Source: Lentzea albidocapillata (GTDB lineage Bacteria; Actinomycetota; Actinomycetes; Mycobacteriales; Pseudonocardiaceae). From it: DNA of 64,000 bases. Under the pieces are notes generated by a model, which was not told the DNA's origin, searched no databases, and saw only the letters and a list, made by a program, of their open reading frames with translations. Within the stretch, counting starts at the first letter, position 1, and each line of letters opens with the position of its first letter. Shown here piece by piece: positions 49,814 through 63,057 of this stretch. The stretch spans positions 280,145 to 344,144 of the forward strand of contig NZ_JOEA01000008.1 in the NCBI RefSeq assembly GCF_000719115.1, given 5' to 3'. The position numbers and the translations under genes were made by a program.

Positions 49814-51145
49814 CTACGCGAGGAACGGCGGCAGGGTTCGGTTGTCGTCCTGCGGCACCCAGCGGCCGTCGCGCTGCGTGTAGGTCCACTTCGGACCTTC
49901 GGTGACCAGGGTGCGCAGCGCGGCGATCAGGCGATCGACGTGCTCGGCCGTCGTGCCGAGGCCGACCGACGCGCGCACGGCTCGTTCCTCGTGCGATCCG
50001 GCCTGCTTGACCAGGCGCCCCACGATCACGTGCGCGCAGAACGCTCCGTCGCGCACGCCGATGCCGTACTCGGCGGACAGCGCCGCCGCGAGGAAACCGG
50101 CGTCGAAGCCGGAGATCGTGAAGCTCACGACGCCGACCTTGTCCGCGTCGGCCAGGATCGCGAGCTCGCGGAAGCCGGGGATGGTGCGCAGGCCGTTCTG
50201 CAGGCGCGTCAGCAGTTCCTGCTCGTGCGCGACGGTCTGCTCCCAGTGCCGCGACAGGATCTCGCAGGCCGCGGCCAGCGCGTGCACGCCGACGACGTTC
50301 GGGCTGCCGGCCTCGTGCCGCTCGGGCACCGCGGACCAGGCCACGCCGAGGCGGTCGCCGTGGTCGGTCACCTTGGACGTCGCGCCGCCGCCCACGAGGT
50401 ACGGCTGGGCCTGCTGCAGCCAGTCCGCGCGGCCGACCAGCACGCCCGCGCCGAAGGGCGCGTAGATCTTGTGGCCGGAGAACGCGATGTAGTCGACGCC
50501 CAGCTCACGGGCGTTGATCGGGCGGTGCGGGGCGAGCTGCGCGGCGTCGAGCGCGATGCGCGCGCCGTGGCGGCGGGCGACCTTCGCGAGCTCGGCGACC
50601 GGCCACAGCTCCCCCGTGACGTTGGACGCCCCGGTGACGATCACGAGCCGAGGGCCGACCGGGGCTGCGGCCAAAGCCCGGTCCAGCGCGACAACAGCAG
50701 CGCCGGACGAAGACGGAGCGGGAACCCGCTGAACGTTCGGACCGCGCCACGGCAGCAGCGCCGCGTGGTGCTCGCTGTCGAACAGCACGACGGCGGTGTT
50801 CTTGGGAACGCTGCGCGCCAACAGGTTCAGCGAGTCCGTGGTGTTGCGGGTGAAGACGACGGCGTCGGAGGAGTGCGCCCCGACGAACCTGCGGACGCGG
50901 TCGCGGGCCTGCTCGTAGACACGGGTCGAGACCTGCGAGGCGAACCCGGCGCCGCGGTGCACGCTGGCGTACCAGGGCAGCAGCTCGTCGACGGCGTCGC
51001 GGACCTCCTGCAGACAGGGCGCCGACGCCGCGTGGTCGAGGTTGGCGTACGTGACGCGCTCTCCGGTGACCAGGGGAACGCGCAGGTCGGCGCCGACGAC
51101 AGCCGGAACGGAAGTGGTGGTTCCAGGGGTGATCGCGAGCGTCAT
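49814..51145 (-). CDS. Cysteine desulfurase-like PLP enzyme under SAM-IV control
   Basis: Class V fold enzyme of 443 aa. The PLP Lys is in AFSGHKIYAPFGAGVLV, the PLP Asp in ALDAAQLAPHRP, and a Cys in the mobile-loop position occurs in RDGAFCAHVIVG. This fits a cysteine desulfurase-like or selenocysteine-lyase-like protein. A SAM-IV riboswitch in its leader ties it to sulfur/methionine status. The C-terminal 30 residues (KWTYTQRDGRWVPQDD) are an unusual extension. The ATG start follows the riboswitch by about 37 nt. Confidence 0.85.
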   Translation of the reverse strand: MTLAITPGTTTSVPAVVGADLRVPLVTGERVTYANLDHAASAPCLQEVRDAVDELLPWYASVHRGAGFASQVSTRVYEQARDRVRRFVGAHSSDAVVFTRNTTDSLNLLARSVPKNTAVVLFDSEHHAALLPWRGPNVQRVPAPSSSGAAVVALDRALAAAPVGPRLVIVTGASNVTGELWPVAELAKVARRHGARIALDAAQLAPHRPINARELGVDYIAFSGHKIYAPFGAGVLVGRADWLQQAQPYLVGGGATSKVTDHGDRLGVAWSAVPERHEAGSPNVVGVHALAAACEILSRHWEQTVAHEQELLTRLQNGLRTIPGFRELAILADADKVGVVSFTISGFDAGFLAAALSAEYGIGVRDGAFCAHVIVGRLVKQAGSHEERAVRASVGLGTTAEHVDRLIAALRTLVTEGPKWTYTQRDGRWVPQDDNRTLPPFLA

Positions 51146-51182
51146 CGAGCTGCCTCCGAGGCCAGGGGCCCCGTTGTGCGAA

Positions 51183-51297
51183 GGCCCGCGCTTGACCGGC
51201 GCCCCACGCGCCGGACCAGGTCCTCACCAAGGGCACCCCACCGCGGTTGGAGGGTTGCCGGCCAGCAAGCTTGGGCTTGACGCTGGCTCTCATGACC
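51183..51297 (-). ncRNA. SAM-IV riboswitch
   Basis: The minus strand reads GTCATGAGAGCCAGCGTCAA, then the core GGCCGGCAACCCTCCAACCG and GGTGGGGTGCC, then a GTCAAGCGCGG tail, the SAM-IV pattern of actinobacteria. It lies in the leader of the desulfurase-like gene. High S-adenosylmethionine should turn that gene down. No other sulfur gene is in the transcript. Confidence 0.88.
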
Positions 51298-51369
51298 TGC
51301 CGACGACGTTAGCGGAGGGTGACACTCCCGTCGACACCCGATCACATCGTGAGAAGCCTCGGAGACCGA

Positions 51370-52857
51370 CTAATCGCCGGTCTCGCCCTTCCACCTGGCG
51401 TAGCGACCGGCCCTGTCGACGGCACGTACGCGCCGCTCAGCGGCGTCGCGCGCCTCTTCGGTGGTGACGATGAGCAATTGGTCGTCCGTCTGCAGCCTCG
51501 TCGTCGGTTGTGGCGTGAAACTCTTCCCCGAGCGGACCACGAGGCTGACCGTGGCGCCGGTCGGTAGCCGCAGCTCGGACATGTAGACGCCGTGCAGCTT
51601 CGACCCGCGCTGGATGTGCACCTGCAGCAGTTCGGCCCCGAGCTCGTCAAGCGGCGAGGCGTCGACCTGGACCTCCTGCACCTCGCCCGCCTTTACCAGC
51701 CCGAGGCGCCGCGCCAGGAGCGGCAGCGTCGTGCCCTGCACCACCGTCAGCACGATGACCAGCAGGAACACCACGTCGACCAGCTCGCGAGCACCCTCGA
51801 CGCCCTGGATCAGGGGGATGAGCGCGAACACGATGGGCACCGCGCCGCGCAACCCCGACCAGGACAGGAACGCCTGTTCGCGCCACGGCACCTTGAACGG
51901 CAGCGAGGCGAGGACCACCGACAGCGGCCGGGCCACGAACGTCAGCACCACGCCCGCGACCAGCGCGGGGAACAGCACGTCGAGCAGGCGCGACGGCGAG
52001 GCGTAGAGGCCGAGCAGCACGAAGAGCCCGATCTGGGCGAGCCAGCCGAGGCCTTCGGCGAACGAGAGGGTGTCGGCGCGGTGCGGCAGGCGGGCGTTGC
52101 CGAGGACCAGCGCGGCGACGTACGTGGCGAGGAATCCGGAGGAGTGCACGAGATCAGCGGCGGTGTAGGCCATCACGCACACCGCCACCGTGGCGAGCGG
52201 GTACAGACCGGTGGAGGGCAGCGCCGCGCGTCTGAGCCCGGCCCCGCCGAGATAGCCGAGTGCCACGCCGACGAGCGCGCCCGCGCCCAGTTCGTAGATC
52301 ACCAGCAGTGGTGCGGTCCAGGAGATCTGGTCCGACGAGGCCAGCAGCACCACGGCTATGTAGACCGGCGCGTCGTTGAGGCCGGACTCCAGCTCGAGCG
52401 CGCCGGTAAGCCGCGAGCCGACACCCAGCGAGCGCAGGACGCTGAAGACGGCGGCCGCGTCGGTGGACGACAGCACCGCGCCCCACAGCAGCGCCATCCG
52501 CCAGTCGAGGCCCAGCAGGAAGTGCAACGCCGTTCCGGTCACCGCCACACTCACGGCGACGGCCACTGTGGACAGTGCGACGCCCAGCCGCAGCGAGGAC
52601 TTCACCGCGCTCCAGCGGGTCGTGATACCGCCCTCGGTCAGGATCAGCACCAGCGCCGCGATGCCGAGGGACCGCGTGAGGTCGGCGTCGTCGAACTTGA
52701 TGCCGACGACGGACTCGCCGAGGAGCACGCCGATGCCGAGGTAGAGCAGGAGCGAGGGCAGCCCTAGGCGAGTCGACACCCGCACCGCGATCACGGAGAT
52801 CAGCAGTACGGCCGCGCCGACGCCCAGAACGACCGTGACGTCACCCACCTGGACCAT
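51370..52857 (-). CDS. Cation/proton antiporter (CPA1, CvrA/NhaP2-like)
   Basis: Membrane antiporter of 495 aa with about 12 TM helices in the first 390 residues. Transport-core motifs include LILTEGGITTRW, SSTDAAAVFSVLRSLG and LESGLNDAPVYIAVVLL (the ND pair). A cytoplasmic RCK/TrkA-C-like domain (about 400-480, GSKLHGVYMSELRLPTGATVSLVVR) follows, pointing to K+/H+ exchange gated by a nucleotide or pH. Confidence 0.92.
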   Translation of the reverse strand: MVQVGDVTVVLGVGAAVLLISVIAVRVSTRLGLPSLLLYLGIGVLLGESVVGIKFDDADLTRSLGIAALVLILTEGGITTRWSAVKSSLRLGVALSTVAVAVSVAVTGTALHFLLGLDWRMALLWGAVLSSTDAAAVFSVLRSLGVGSRLTGALELESGLNDAPVYIAVVLLASSDQISWTAPLLVIYELGAGALVGVALGYLGGAGLRRAALPSTGLYPLATVAVCVMAYTAADLVHSSGFLATYVAALVLGNARLPHRADTLSFAEGLGWLAQIGLFVLLGLYASPSRLLDVLFPALVAGVVLTFVARPLSVVLASLPFKVPWREQAFLSWSGLRGAVPIVFALIPLIQGVEGARELVDVVFLLVIVLTVVQGTTLPLLARRLGLVKAGEVQEVQVDASPLDELGAELLQVHIQRGSKLHGVYMSELRLPTGATVSLVVRSGKSFTPQPTTRLQTDDQLLIVTTEEARDAAERRVRAVDRAGRYARWKGETGD

Positions 52858-52967
52858 TCTGGTTGATCACCACCGATTCCGACGAATCCGACGATCGCCT
52901 CTACCGCGCTCATGCACGAAGGAGCATGTTGATCAGTGGCTCAATCCCTAACCCTGCACGGAGTTGA

Positions 52968-54442
<1,475 letters not shown>

Positions 54443-54447
54443 GCTTC

Positions 54448-54488
54448 CATACGCTAGCGTATGTTCCAGAAACATACGGCAGCGTATG
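54448..54488. promoter_or_regulatory. Twin TetR operators
   Basis: CATACGCTAGCGTATG (54448-54463) is a perfect 16-bp palindrome. CATACGGCAGCGTATG (54473-54488) keeps the CATACG/CGTATG arms. Their centres are 25 bp apart in the divergent gap, placing them on the TetR promoter and in front of the neighbouring gene. Confidence 0.8.
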
Positions 54489-54501
54489 GAGGGGGAATTC
54501 C

Positions 54502-54960
54502 ATGATCAAGAACGTCCACACCCGCGACCTCGGCGTGCCCGCCGGCCCGTTCGTCGAGCGCATCCAGGAGCTCTGGCCACCCGCCTGGGGCAAGCAGGAG
54601 TTCGACCGCCCGCTGGGGGTCGGAGCCGACGGCGGGCACGGCCCGATCCGCTACCACTGCACCGAGTTCGTCCCCGGCGAGTCGATCACCTTCGCGTTCA
54701 GCGACGGCGACGGCACGCACACCCTGTCGGCCTCGGGCACGGTCCTGCGGCACGAGTTGATCGGCGATTTCAGCCTGGGCAAGCGCCTGCGGTGGGCGTT
54801 GATCATCCGGTGGATGCACGACGCGTGCCTGGAGGACCTGTTCGACGCCTGCGAACGCGCGGCAGGCCGCGTACCCGCCGCACCCGCTCGGTGGTCGCCG
54901 TGGGTGCGGCTGGTGCGGCGCTCACTCGGGGTGAGCCCGCACCAGCCACAACTCATCTAG
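54502..54960 (+). CDS. SRPBCC-like hypothetical protein, TetR-controlled
   Basis: Protein of 152 aa resembling polyketide-cyclase/START-like hydrophobic-ligand folds (VERIQELWPPAWGKQEF, then YHCTEFVPGESITFAFSDGDG, and LIGDFSLGKRLRWALIIRWMHDACLEDLFD). The call is tentative. The ATG follows a strong GGAGGGGG ribosome site. It is probably induced when the divergent TetR protein binds its ligand. Confidence 0.65.
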   Translation: MIKNVHTRDLGVPAGPFVERIQELWPPAWGKQEFDRPLGVGADGGHGPIRYHCTEFVPGESITFAFSDGDGTHTLSASGTVLRHELIGDFSLGKRLRWALIIRWMHDACLEDLFDACERAAGRVPAAPARWSPWVRLVRRSLGVSPHQPQLI

Positions 54961-54963
54961 TGA

Positions 54964-58068
<3,105 letters not shown>

Positions 58069-58076
58069 CTCCACTG

Positions 58077-58306
58077 CTCCTCGCGGTCAGATGCGACACG
58101 CGAGGACGACACGCCGATGTGGCTCGGCCCGCCGCGGTACCACCCCGCTTGCCCGCCTGCTTGCGGCGAGCCTCTCGTTCTTCGGCTGTGACGGGCCGGT
58201 CCCGTCCGGTTCTACTGAGGTGCTCGCGCACCCGTTCTTCCGGAGGCTCCCCGGTGATGGCCGGATCGGTGCCTGTTGGTTACAGGGTAACCGGAGGCGC
58301 AAACCG
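58077..58306 (-). ncRNA. ileS T-box riboswitch
   Basis: The minus strand carries the T-box sequence GGGGTGGTACCGCGG (plus 58132-58146). About 110 nt upstream is a small stem with an ATC isoleucine codon in the loop between CCGG arms (codon at plus 58256-58258). The ribosome site GAGGAG lies at the downstream end. This is the layout of actinobacterial translation-controlling T-boxes. Uncharged tRNA-Ile should increase IleS synthesis. Confidence 0.88.
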
Positions 58307-58318
58307 TATGCTCAGCCG

Positions 58319-58663
58319 ATGACGTTGACCATCGCGTTGTCGATCGTGCTGGCCCTGCTGTTCGTGGCGACGGGCGCGGGCAAGCTGTTCGGCGCGAAGG
58401 CGTCACTCGAGGCACGTGACCACTTTCGGATGAACCCTGCGCTGTGGCGCACCATCGGCGCGCTGGAGTGGGCGGGCGCGGCAGGCCTCGTCGTCGGTCT
58501 GGTCACGTGGGAATGGGTGGCGCACGCGGCCACCGTCGGCCTCGGGCTGCTGATGGTCGGCGCCACGATCACGCGGTTGCGGTACGACTCGAAGCCCAGC
58601 GGTGTCGTCGTGGACCTCGCGCTGCTCGCGTTGCTGATCATGCTCCTGTTCCTGGACCGGTGA
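58319..58663 (+). CDS. DoxX-like membrane protein
   Basis: Four-helix membrane protein of 114 aa of the DoxX/DoxX-like family (TIALSIVLALLFVATGAGKLFGAK, GALEWAGAAGLVVGL, TVGLGLLMVGATITRL, LALLALLIMLLFL). Its role is unknown; relatives are linked to oxidative or membrane stress. TATGCT lies 6 nt before the ATG (leaderless). The stop overlaps the start of the SARP gene (GTGA). Confidence 0.8.
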   Translation: MTLTIALSIVLALLFVATGAGKLFGAKASLEARDHFRMNPALWRTIGALEWAGAAGLVVGLVTWEWVAHAATVGLGLLMVGATITRLRYDSKPSGVVVDLALLALLIMLLFLDR

Positions 58664-59808
58664 GGTTCCACCTCTTCGGCCCGCCCGAGGTCCGGCGGGG
58701 TACCGACCTCGTCGACGTGGGTCACGCACGGCAGCTGAGCGTGCTGGCGGTGTTGCTGGTGGACGTCAACCAGGTCGTCGGCGTCGACAAGCTGCTGTCA
58801 CGGGTGTGGGGCGATGCGCCGCCGCGGCAGGCGAAAGCCGCGCTCTACAGCTACGTGTCGCGGTTGCGGACGGCGTTGGACGGCATTCCGATCGTGCGCC
58901 GCTCCGGCGGGTACGTGCTGGAAGCCGACCCCGCGTCCATCGACCTGCATCACTTCCGCACTCTCGTGGCGCTCGGACGGCCTGCCGAGGCCATGGCGCT
59001 CGTGCGCGGCGAACCGTTCGAGGGCCTCCATGGCGCGTGGTTCTCCGGCCTGCGCGCAACGCTGGCGGGTGAGATCACCGCAGCCGAACTGGACCACACC
59101 GACGCACGTCTGGCCGCCGGCGAGCACGTGTCACTGGTGGCCGAACTGACCGCGCGCACGTCCGAACGCCCGCTCGACGAACGGCTAGCGGGGCAACTGA
59201 TGCGTGCGTTGATCGGTGCCGGTCAACGCGCCGATGCGGTCGCCTACTACTCGCGGCTCCGCGATCGGCTCGCGGACGAACTGGGCCTCGACCCCGGTCC
59301 CGCGTTACGCGACCTGCACGCATCACTGGTCCAGCGTCCACAGTGGAGCCCGCGGCAACTTCCACCTGCCCCGGCGGACTTCGCCGGCATGGCGGCCGAG
59401 CTCGCGGCCCTCGACCTGGAAGGGCCGATCGTCACGATCACCGGACCGGCCGGCACGGGCAAGACGCGGCTCGCGTTGCACTGGGCGCACGAGCACGCCG
59501 CCGACTACCCCGACGGCCGGCTGTTCGTGGCCCTCGACGGCTCCGACCCGGCCGATGTCGTCCGCGAGTTCATCATCGCGCTGGGCACCAGCCCGGACGG
59601 CATCCCGCCGGAACCGCACGCGCAGACGGCGCTCTACCGCACGTTGCTGGCCGACCGGCGAATGCTGATCGTGCTCGACAACGCCGCGGACACCGCGCAG
59701 GTCGTGCCGCTGCTACCGGGAACACCGCGCTGCCGGGTCGTCGTGACGAGTCGCGAACGCCTGCCAGGTCTCGTCACCGCCCACGGGGCGCGCCCGATCG
59801 TGCTCTGA
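58660..59808 (+). pseudogene. SARP/AfsR-type regulator, apparently truncated
   Basis: Frame of 382 codons coupled to the DoxX gene. It has an OmpR-like winged helix (about 1-85), a bacterial transcriptional activation (BTAD) domain (about 92-225) and the start of an NB-ARC ATPase with P-loop GPAGTGKT at 262-269 and LIVLDNAADTAQV. The frame stops right after the VVVTSRERLPGL segment, where AfsR relatives continue through the rest of NB-ARC and TPR repeats. It may be a decayed gene or a functional short activator with a dead ATPase. Confidence 0.6.
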
Positions 59809-59821
59809 GTAGTAGATCCAC

Positions 59822-59926
59822 TCATGGCGCGCTGAGTTCAGCTACCGGCGCCGACGTCTGGGGCTGGGGCTGGGCTGCACCGGCAAGGAGGAATGCGAAA
59901 ACGACGGCCAGGGCCCTCAGCCTCAT
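59822..59926 (-). pseudogene. 34-codon signal-peptide remnant
   Basis: The minus strand encodes a signal-peptide-like sequence (MRLRALAVVFAFLLAGAAQP) followed by 14 Gln/Pro/Ala-rich residues and a stop. It looks like the 5' end of an exported protein whose body was lost, and it abuts the truncated SARP gene. It could also be a chance frame. Confidence 0.35.
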
Positions 59927-59977
59927 GGCTCGTTCGTAACCGCCAGACCGCACCGCTCGTCCGCGAAACGGACAGAG

Positions 59978-60463
59978 TCAGCCGGTACGGCTCCTGCGCA
60001 CCAGCACCGCGTCCGGGGTGCACAGCGCGCACGGCGTGAACTGCAGCTGCCGTGCCTCCTGCACCGGGAGGCCCAGCGTGGGCCTCCCGGCAAGCCAGGA
60101 GCACGAACTCAGGTGATATCGGGGCCGTTCGTCCAGCACCCGCACCTCAGCCACCAGATCGGCCACGACGAGCAGGTCTGCCGCGTCGGTGTCCTCTTCC
60201 GGTGGTTCCTCGTCAGCGGACGGCGTGTCGGCTACCGCCGGCTCCACCACCCGTTGATCATCAGCTTCACGTAGTTGATCTACACTCTGCGCGTCGGCAG
60301 CGGGGTCCCCCGGCCGTCTCCGCCACCAGTCCCAAGCAAGGACCAGGGCGGCGAGCACGCTCGCGCCCACGGACGACCACGCCCAGATCGTGTTGGACGT
60401 GGCCAGCGCAGGCACGAGCAACCCGAGGGCTGCCAGCACCAGAAGCAGAACTACGAAGAGCAC
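59978..60463 (-). CDS. Membrane protein with a Cys/His C-terminal motif
   Basis: Protein of 161 aa with two N-terminal TM helices (about 1-20 and 25-46), an acidic linker (about 50-105) and a conserved-looking C-terminal domain. That domain has RYHLSSCSWLAGR and FTPCALCTPD, a His-Cys...Cys-x2-Cys set that could bind metal, as in Ada-like zinc domains. The start is GTG. It lies directly downstream of divIVA, a position shared by similar genes in related genomes. Function unknown. Confidence 0.7.
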   Translation of the reverse strand: MLFVVLLLVLAALGLLVPALATSNTIWAWSSVGASVLAALVLAWDWWRRRPGDPAADAQSVDQLREADDQRVVEPAVADTPSADEEPPEEDTDAADLLVVADLVAEVRVLDERPRYHLSSCSWLAGRPTLGLPVQEARQLQFTPCALCTPDAVLVRRSRTG

Positions 60464-60478
60464 CTAGCGAACAGTAGT

Positions 60479-61294
60479 TCAGCCCGCTTCGGCGCGTGCG
60501 CCGAAGGAGTAGCCCTGGGAACGACCCTCGGACGGAGCGGCCGGGCCGCGGTCCTGGAGGTCGCGCAGGGACGACTCGAGCATCGTCTTCAGTCGCGTGC
60601 GGTACTCACGTTCGAACGTCTGCAGCTTGTCGATCTGCTTCTCGAGCGTGTTCTTCTCCTGGGTGATGTTGCCCATCACCTCAGCGTGCTTGCGCTGCGC
60701 GTCACGGTCCAGCGCGGTGGCCTTCTCACGGGCCTGCCGCTCCAGCGTCTCGGAACGCGTCCGCGCGTCGTTGAGCATGGTCTCGGCACGCGTGCGCGCC
60801 TCGTTGACCATCGTGTCGGCCTTGGCGCGAGCCTCGGACAACAGCTGCTCGGACTTCGTGCGCGCCTCGGACAGCATGCCGTCCGCTTCGGCCTTCGCCT
60901 CGCCCGTCAGCCGGTCCGCCATCTCCTGGGCAAGGCCCAGGACCTTCGCGGCCTGCACGTGGTGGTCTCCGCCACCACCGGGGGACGTCTGCTCCATGAC
61001 GGAGGGCGGCGGGACCGGCGCCAGGCGGCGCGGCTCCTCCACCGGCATACGGGTCGTCATGGGGCTGGAAGCAGCTTTCGCACGCGCGTCGTCGAGGTCG
61101 GCACGTGACGTCTCGAGCTGCTGGTCGAGCTGCTCGACCTGCTGACGGAGGTCGTTGTTCTCCTCGATCAAGCGGGCGAGCTCGCCCTCAACCAGGTCGA
61201 GGAACGCGTCCACCTCGTCCTCGTTGTAGCCCCGCTTGCCAATCGGCGGCTTGCTGAATGCAACGTTGTGCACATCAGCGGGGGTCAACGGCAT
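60479..61294 (-). CDS. divIVA: DivIVA / Wag31 cell-pole protein
   Basis: Coiled-coil scaffold of 271 aa that marks cell poles and directs apical growth in actinobacteria. The N-terminal lipid-binding motif is [21 protein letters not shown]; a first coiled coil, a Pro-rich linker (about 80-105) and a long coiled coil (about 112-245) with heptad A/E/R runs follow. It belongs to the ftsZ-pgeF-yggS-sepF-yggT-divIVA series. Confidence 0.96.
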   Translation of the reverse strand: MPLTPADVHNVAFSKPPIGKRGYNEDEVDAFLDLVEGELARLIEENNDLRQQVEQLDQQLETSRADLDDARAKAASSPMTTRMPVEEPRRLAPVPPPSVMEQTSPGGGGDHHVQAAKVLGLAQEMADRLTGEAKAEADGMLSEARTKSEQLLSEARAKADTMVNEARTRAETMLNDARTRSETLERQAREKATALDRDAQRKHAEVMGNITQEKNTLEKQIDKLQTFEREYRTRLKTMLESSLRDLQDRGPAAPSEGRSQGYSFGARAEAG

Positions 61295-61342
61295 CGGATC
61301 ACCTCTCGCACTCCTGGGCTGCGGTCATCCCACGGTTCCCCG

Positions 61343-61627
61343 TCACCTGGGATCTGCGAATCGCATCAGAATGATAACGACTAGCCACAGCACAATAATC
61401 GATAGGTCCAGCCCGACGCCCCCGATCCGCACAGTCGGGATCACCCGACGGAGTGCACGGACCGGTGGGTCGGTGACCGTGTAGACGGTCTCAAGCGTCA
61501 CGGCAACGCCGCCGGCGGGGCGCCACTCCCTCGCGAACGTCCGCACCAGCTCGACCACGACACGCGCGGTCAGGAACAGCGAGAACGCGAACAGGAGGTA
61601 GAAGATGACGAGCCAGATCGGGTCCAC
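61343..61627 (-). CDS. YggT family membrane protein
   Basis: Small membrane protein of 94 aa with two TM segments (about 5-25 and 72-90) and the YggT linker with TVTDPPVRALRRVIP. The GTG at 61627 is chosen because the hydrophobic N-terminus starts there and it lies 10 nt after the sepF stop. It is thought to help division or osmotic stress tolerance. Confidence 0.88.
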   Translation of the reverse strand: MDPIWLVIFYLLFAFSLFLTARVVVELVRTFAREWRPAGGVAVTLETVYTVTDPPVRALRRVIPTVRIGGVGLDLSIIVLWLVVIILMRFADPR

Positions 61628-61637
61628 GAGGTCAACT

Positions 61638-62291
61638 CTAACCGTGGTTCCCGAACCCGCCCTCGGCCAGCTTCCGCCGGTCCTCCGCGGTGACGTCAAC
61701 GTTCGGCGGTGAGAGAAGGAACACCCTGCTCGTGATCTTGTCCATGGACCCGCGCAGAGCGAACGCGAGTCCGGCCGAGAAGTCGACGAGACGCTTCGCG
61801 TCCGCGTCGTCCATGTCGGTCAGGTTCAAGATCACCGGGGTGCCGTCGCGGTAGTGCTCCCCGATCGTGCGCGCCTCGCTGTAGGTACGGGGGTGAAGCG
61901 TGGTGATGCGCGCCAACGGGTTGCCTGCCGGCTCCGCAACCGGACGCAGCCTGCTCACGGGCTCGCGCTGCGGCTCGACAGCGAGTGCGCCGTGCACGGG
62001 TGCGTCGGCACTCCAGCGTCGCGTGCCCGAGGGGTTGCCCCCGCGCCGCGACTCCGGCTCGTAGTCGTCCGGCTCGTCGATGTCGGCCCGGTACCCGGAG
62101 CCCTGGAGCTCCGACCGGCCCGGCGTGAACACGCGGTTGCGCCGCGGGTACGGGTCGTAGTCGTCGGCCTCGGCCGCGTACTCGGACCGGTAGTCGCCGT
62201 AGCGGCCGCGGTCGTCCTCGTAGCCGGGGTCGTCTGCGTACTCGGCGGGGACCATCCCGAAGTAGGCCTTCAGCTTGTGCAAAGCGCTCAT
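61638..62291 (-). CDS. sepF: Cell division protein SepF
   Basis: FtsZ-anchoring division protein of 217 aa. An N-terminal amphipathic membrane helix (MSALHKLKAYFGMVP) precedes a long charged Asp/Tyr/Arg linker and the C-terminal SepF domain (about 125-210, YSEARTIGEHYRDGTPVILNL and RLVDFSAGLAFALRGSMDKI). The ATG at 62291 gives the family N-terminus. Confidence 0.94.
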   Translation of the reverse strand: MSALHKLKAYFGMVPAEYADDPGYEDDRGRYGDYRSEYAAEADDYDPYPRRNRVFTPGRSELQGSGYRADIDEPDDYEPESRRGGNPSGTRRWSADAPVHGALAVEPQREPVSRLRPVAEPAGNPLARITTLHPRTYSEARTIGEHYRDGTPVILNLTDMDDADAKRLVDFSAGLAFALRGSMDKITSRVFLLSPPNVDVTAEDRRKLAEGGFGNHG

Positions 62292-62358
62292 TCCAGCCCC
62301 TCCTCGGCGGTTCCCCACTCTTAGGGACGGTGCGGACGGTCCCGAGGTTCCCGACAAC

Positions 62359-63057
62359 CTACGGCGAGATTAGTCGCCGGCTGCCGAGCAACGCCGTTCC
62401 GACACGCACACAGGTCGATCCGTGCGAGATGGCATCTTCCAGGTCACCGCTCATTCCCGCTGACACATGGATGGCAGTGGGATGATCATCACGTAGGCGA
62501 GATACCACCGAAACCAACGCCTGAAACGCCTGCGATGGCTCCATCGTCCGAGGCGCGACAGTCATCGCGCCTCGAAGAATAAGATCACCCGAACGAGTGA
62601 TCACGCCAGCCAGTTCCGCCACATCAGCAACAGCAACCCCACCGCGCGACGTGTCCCCGTCGATGCTGACCTGCAACAACACGTCGAGCCTGGTGCCTTT
62701 CGCGTGCGCCGCCTTCGCCAACGCCTCGGCCAGCCGGACGCTGTCCACGGAGTCGACCTGGTCGGCCCACTCGACGACGGACTTCGCCTTGTTGCGCTGC
62801 AACCGCCCGACCATGTGCCACCGCGCCTCGCCGAGGTGTCTCAACTGGCCGACCTTCGCATCGGCCTCCTGGTCGCGGTTCTCCGCAAAATGCCGGAGCC
62901 CAAGCCCGTAAAGGATCTCCACATCGCTGGCGGGCCAGGTTTTCGTCACCGCGAGCAACATCACCTCGTCCCGAGCCCGCCCCGCCACCTCACATGCTTT
63001 GGCGATGCGTTCCTCGACCTCCGCGAGGTTCTCCTCCAACTCCGCAGCCCGGTTCAC
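62359..63057 (-). CDS. PLP homeostasis protein (YggS/PLPBP family)
   Basis: Single-domain PLP-binding TIM barrel of 232 aa that buffers the cofactor. The PLP Lys is in LLAVTKTWPASDVE; HMVGRLQRNKAK and LSAGMS-like VSAGMSGDLEDAI with VRVGTALLG are conserved. The GTG start overlaps the pgeF stop (GTGA). Confidence 0.93.
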   Translation of the reverse strand: MNRAAELEENLAEVEERIAKACEVAGRARDEVMLLAVTKTWPASDVEILYGLGLRHFAENRDQEADAKVGQLRHLGEARWHMVGRLQRNKAKSVVEWADQVDSVDSVRLAEALAKAAHAKGTRLDVLLQVSIDGDTSRGGVAVADVAELAGVITRSGDLILRGAMTVAPRTMEPSQAFQALVSVVSRLRDDHPTAIHVSAGMSGDLEDAISHGSTCVRVGTALLGSRRLISP

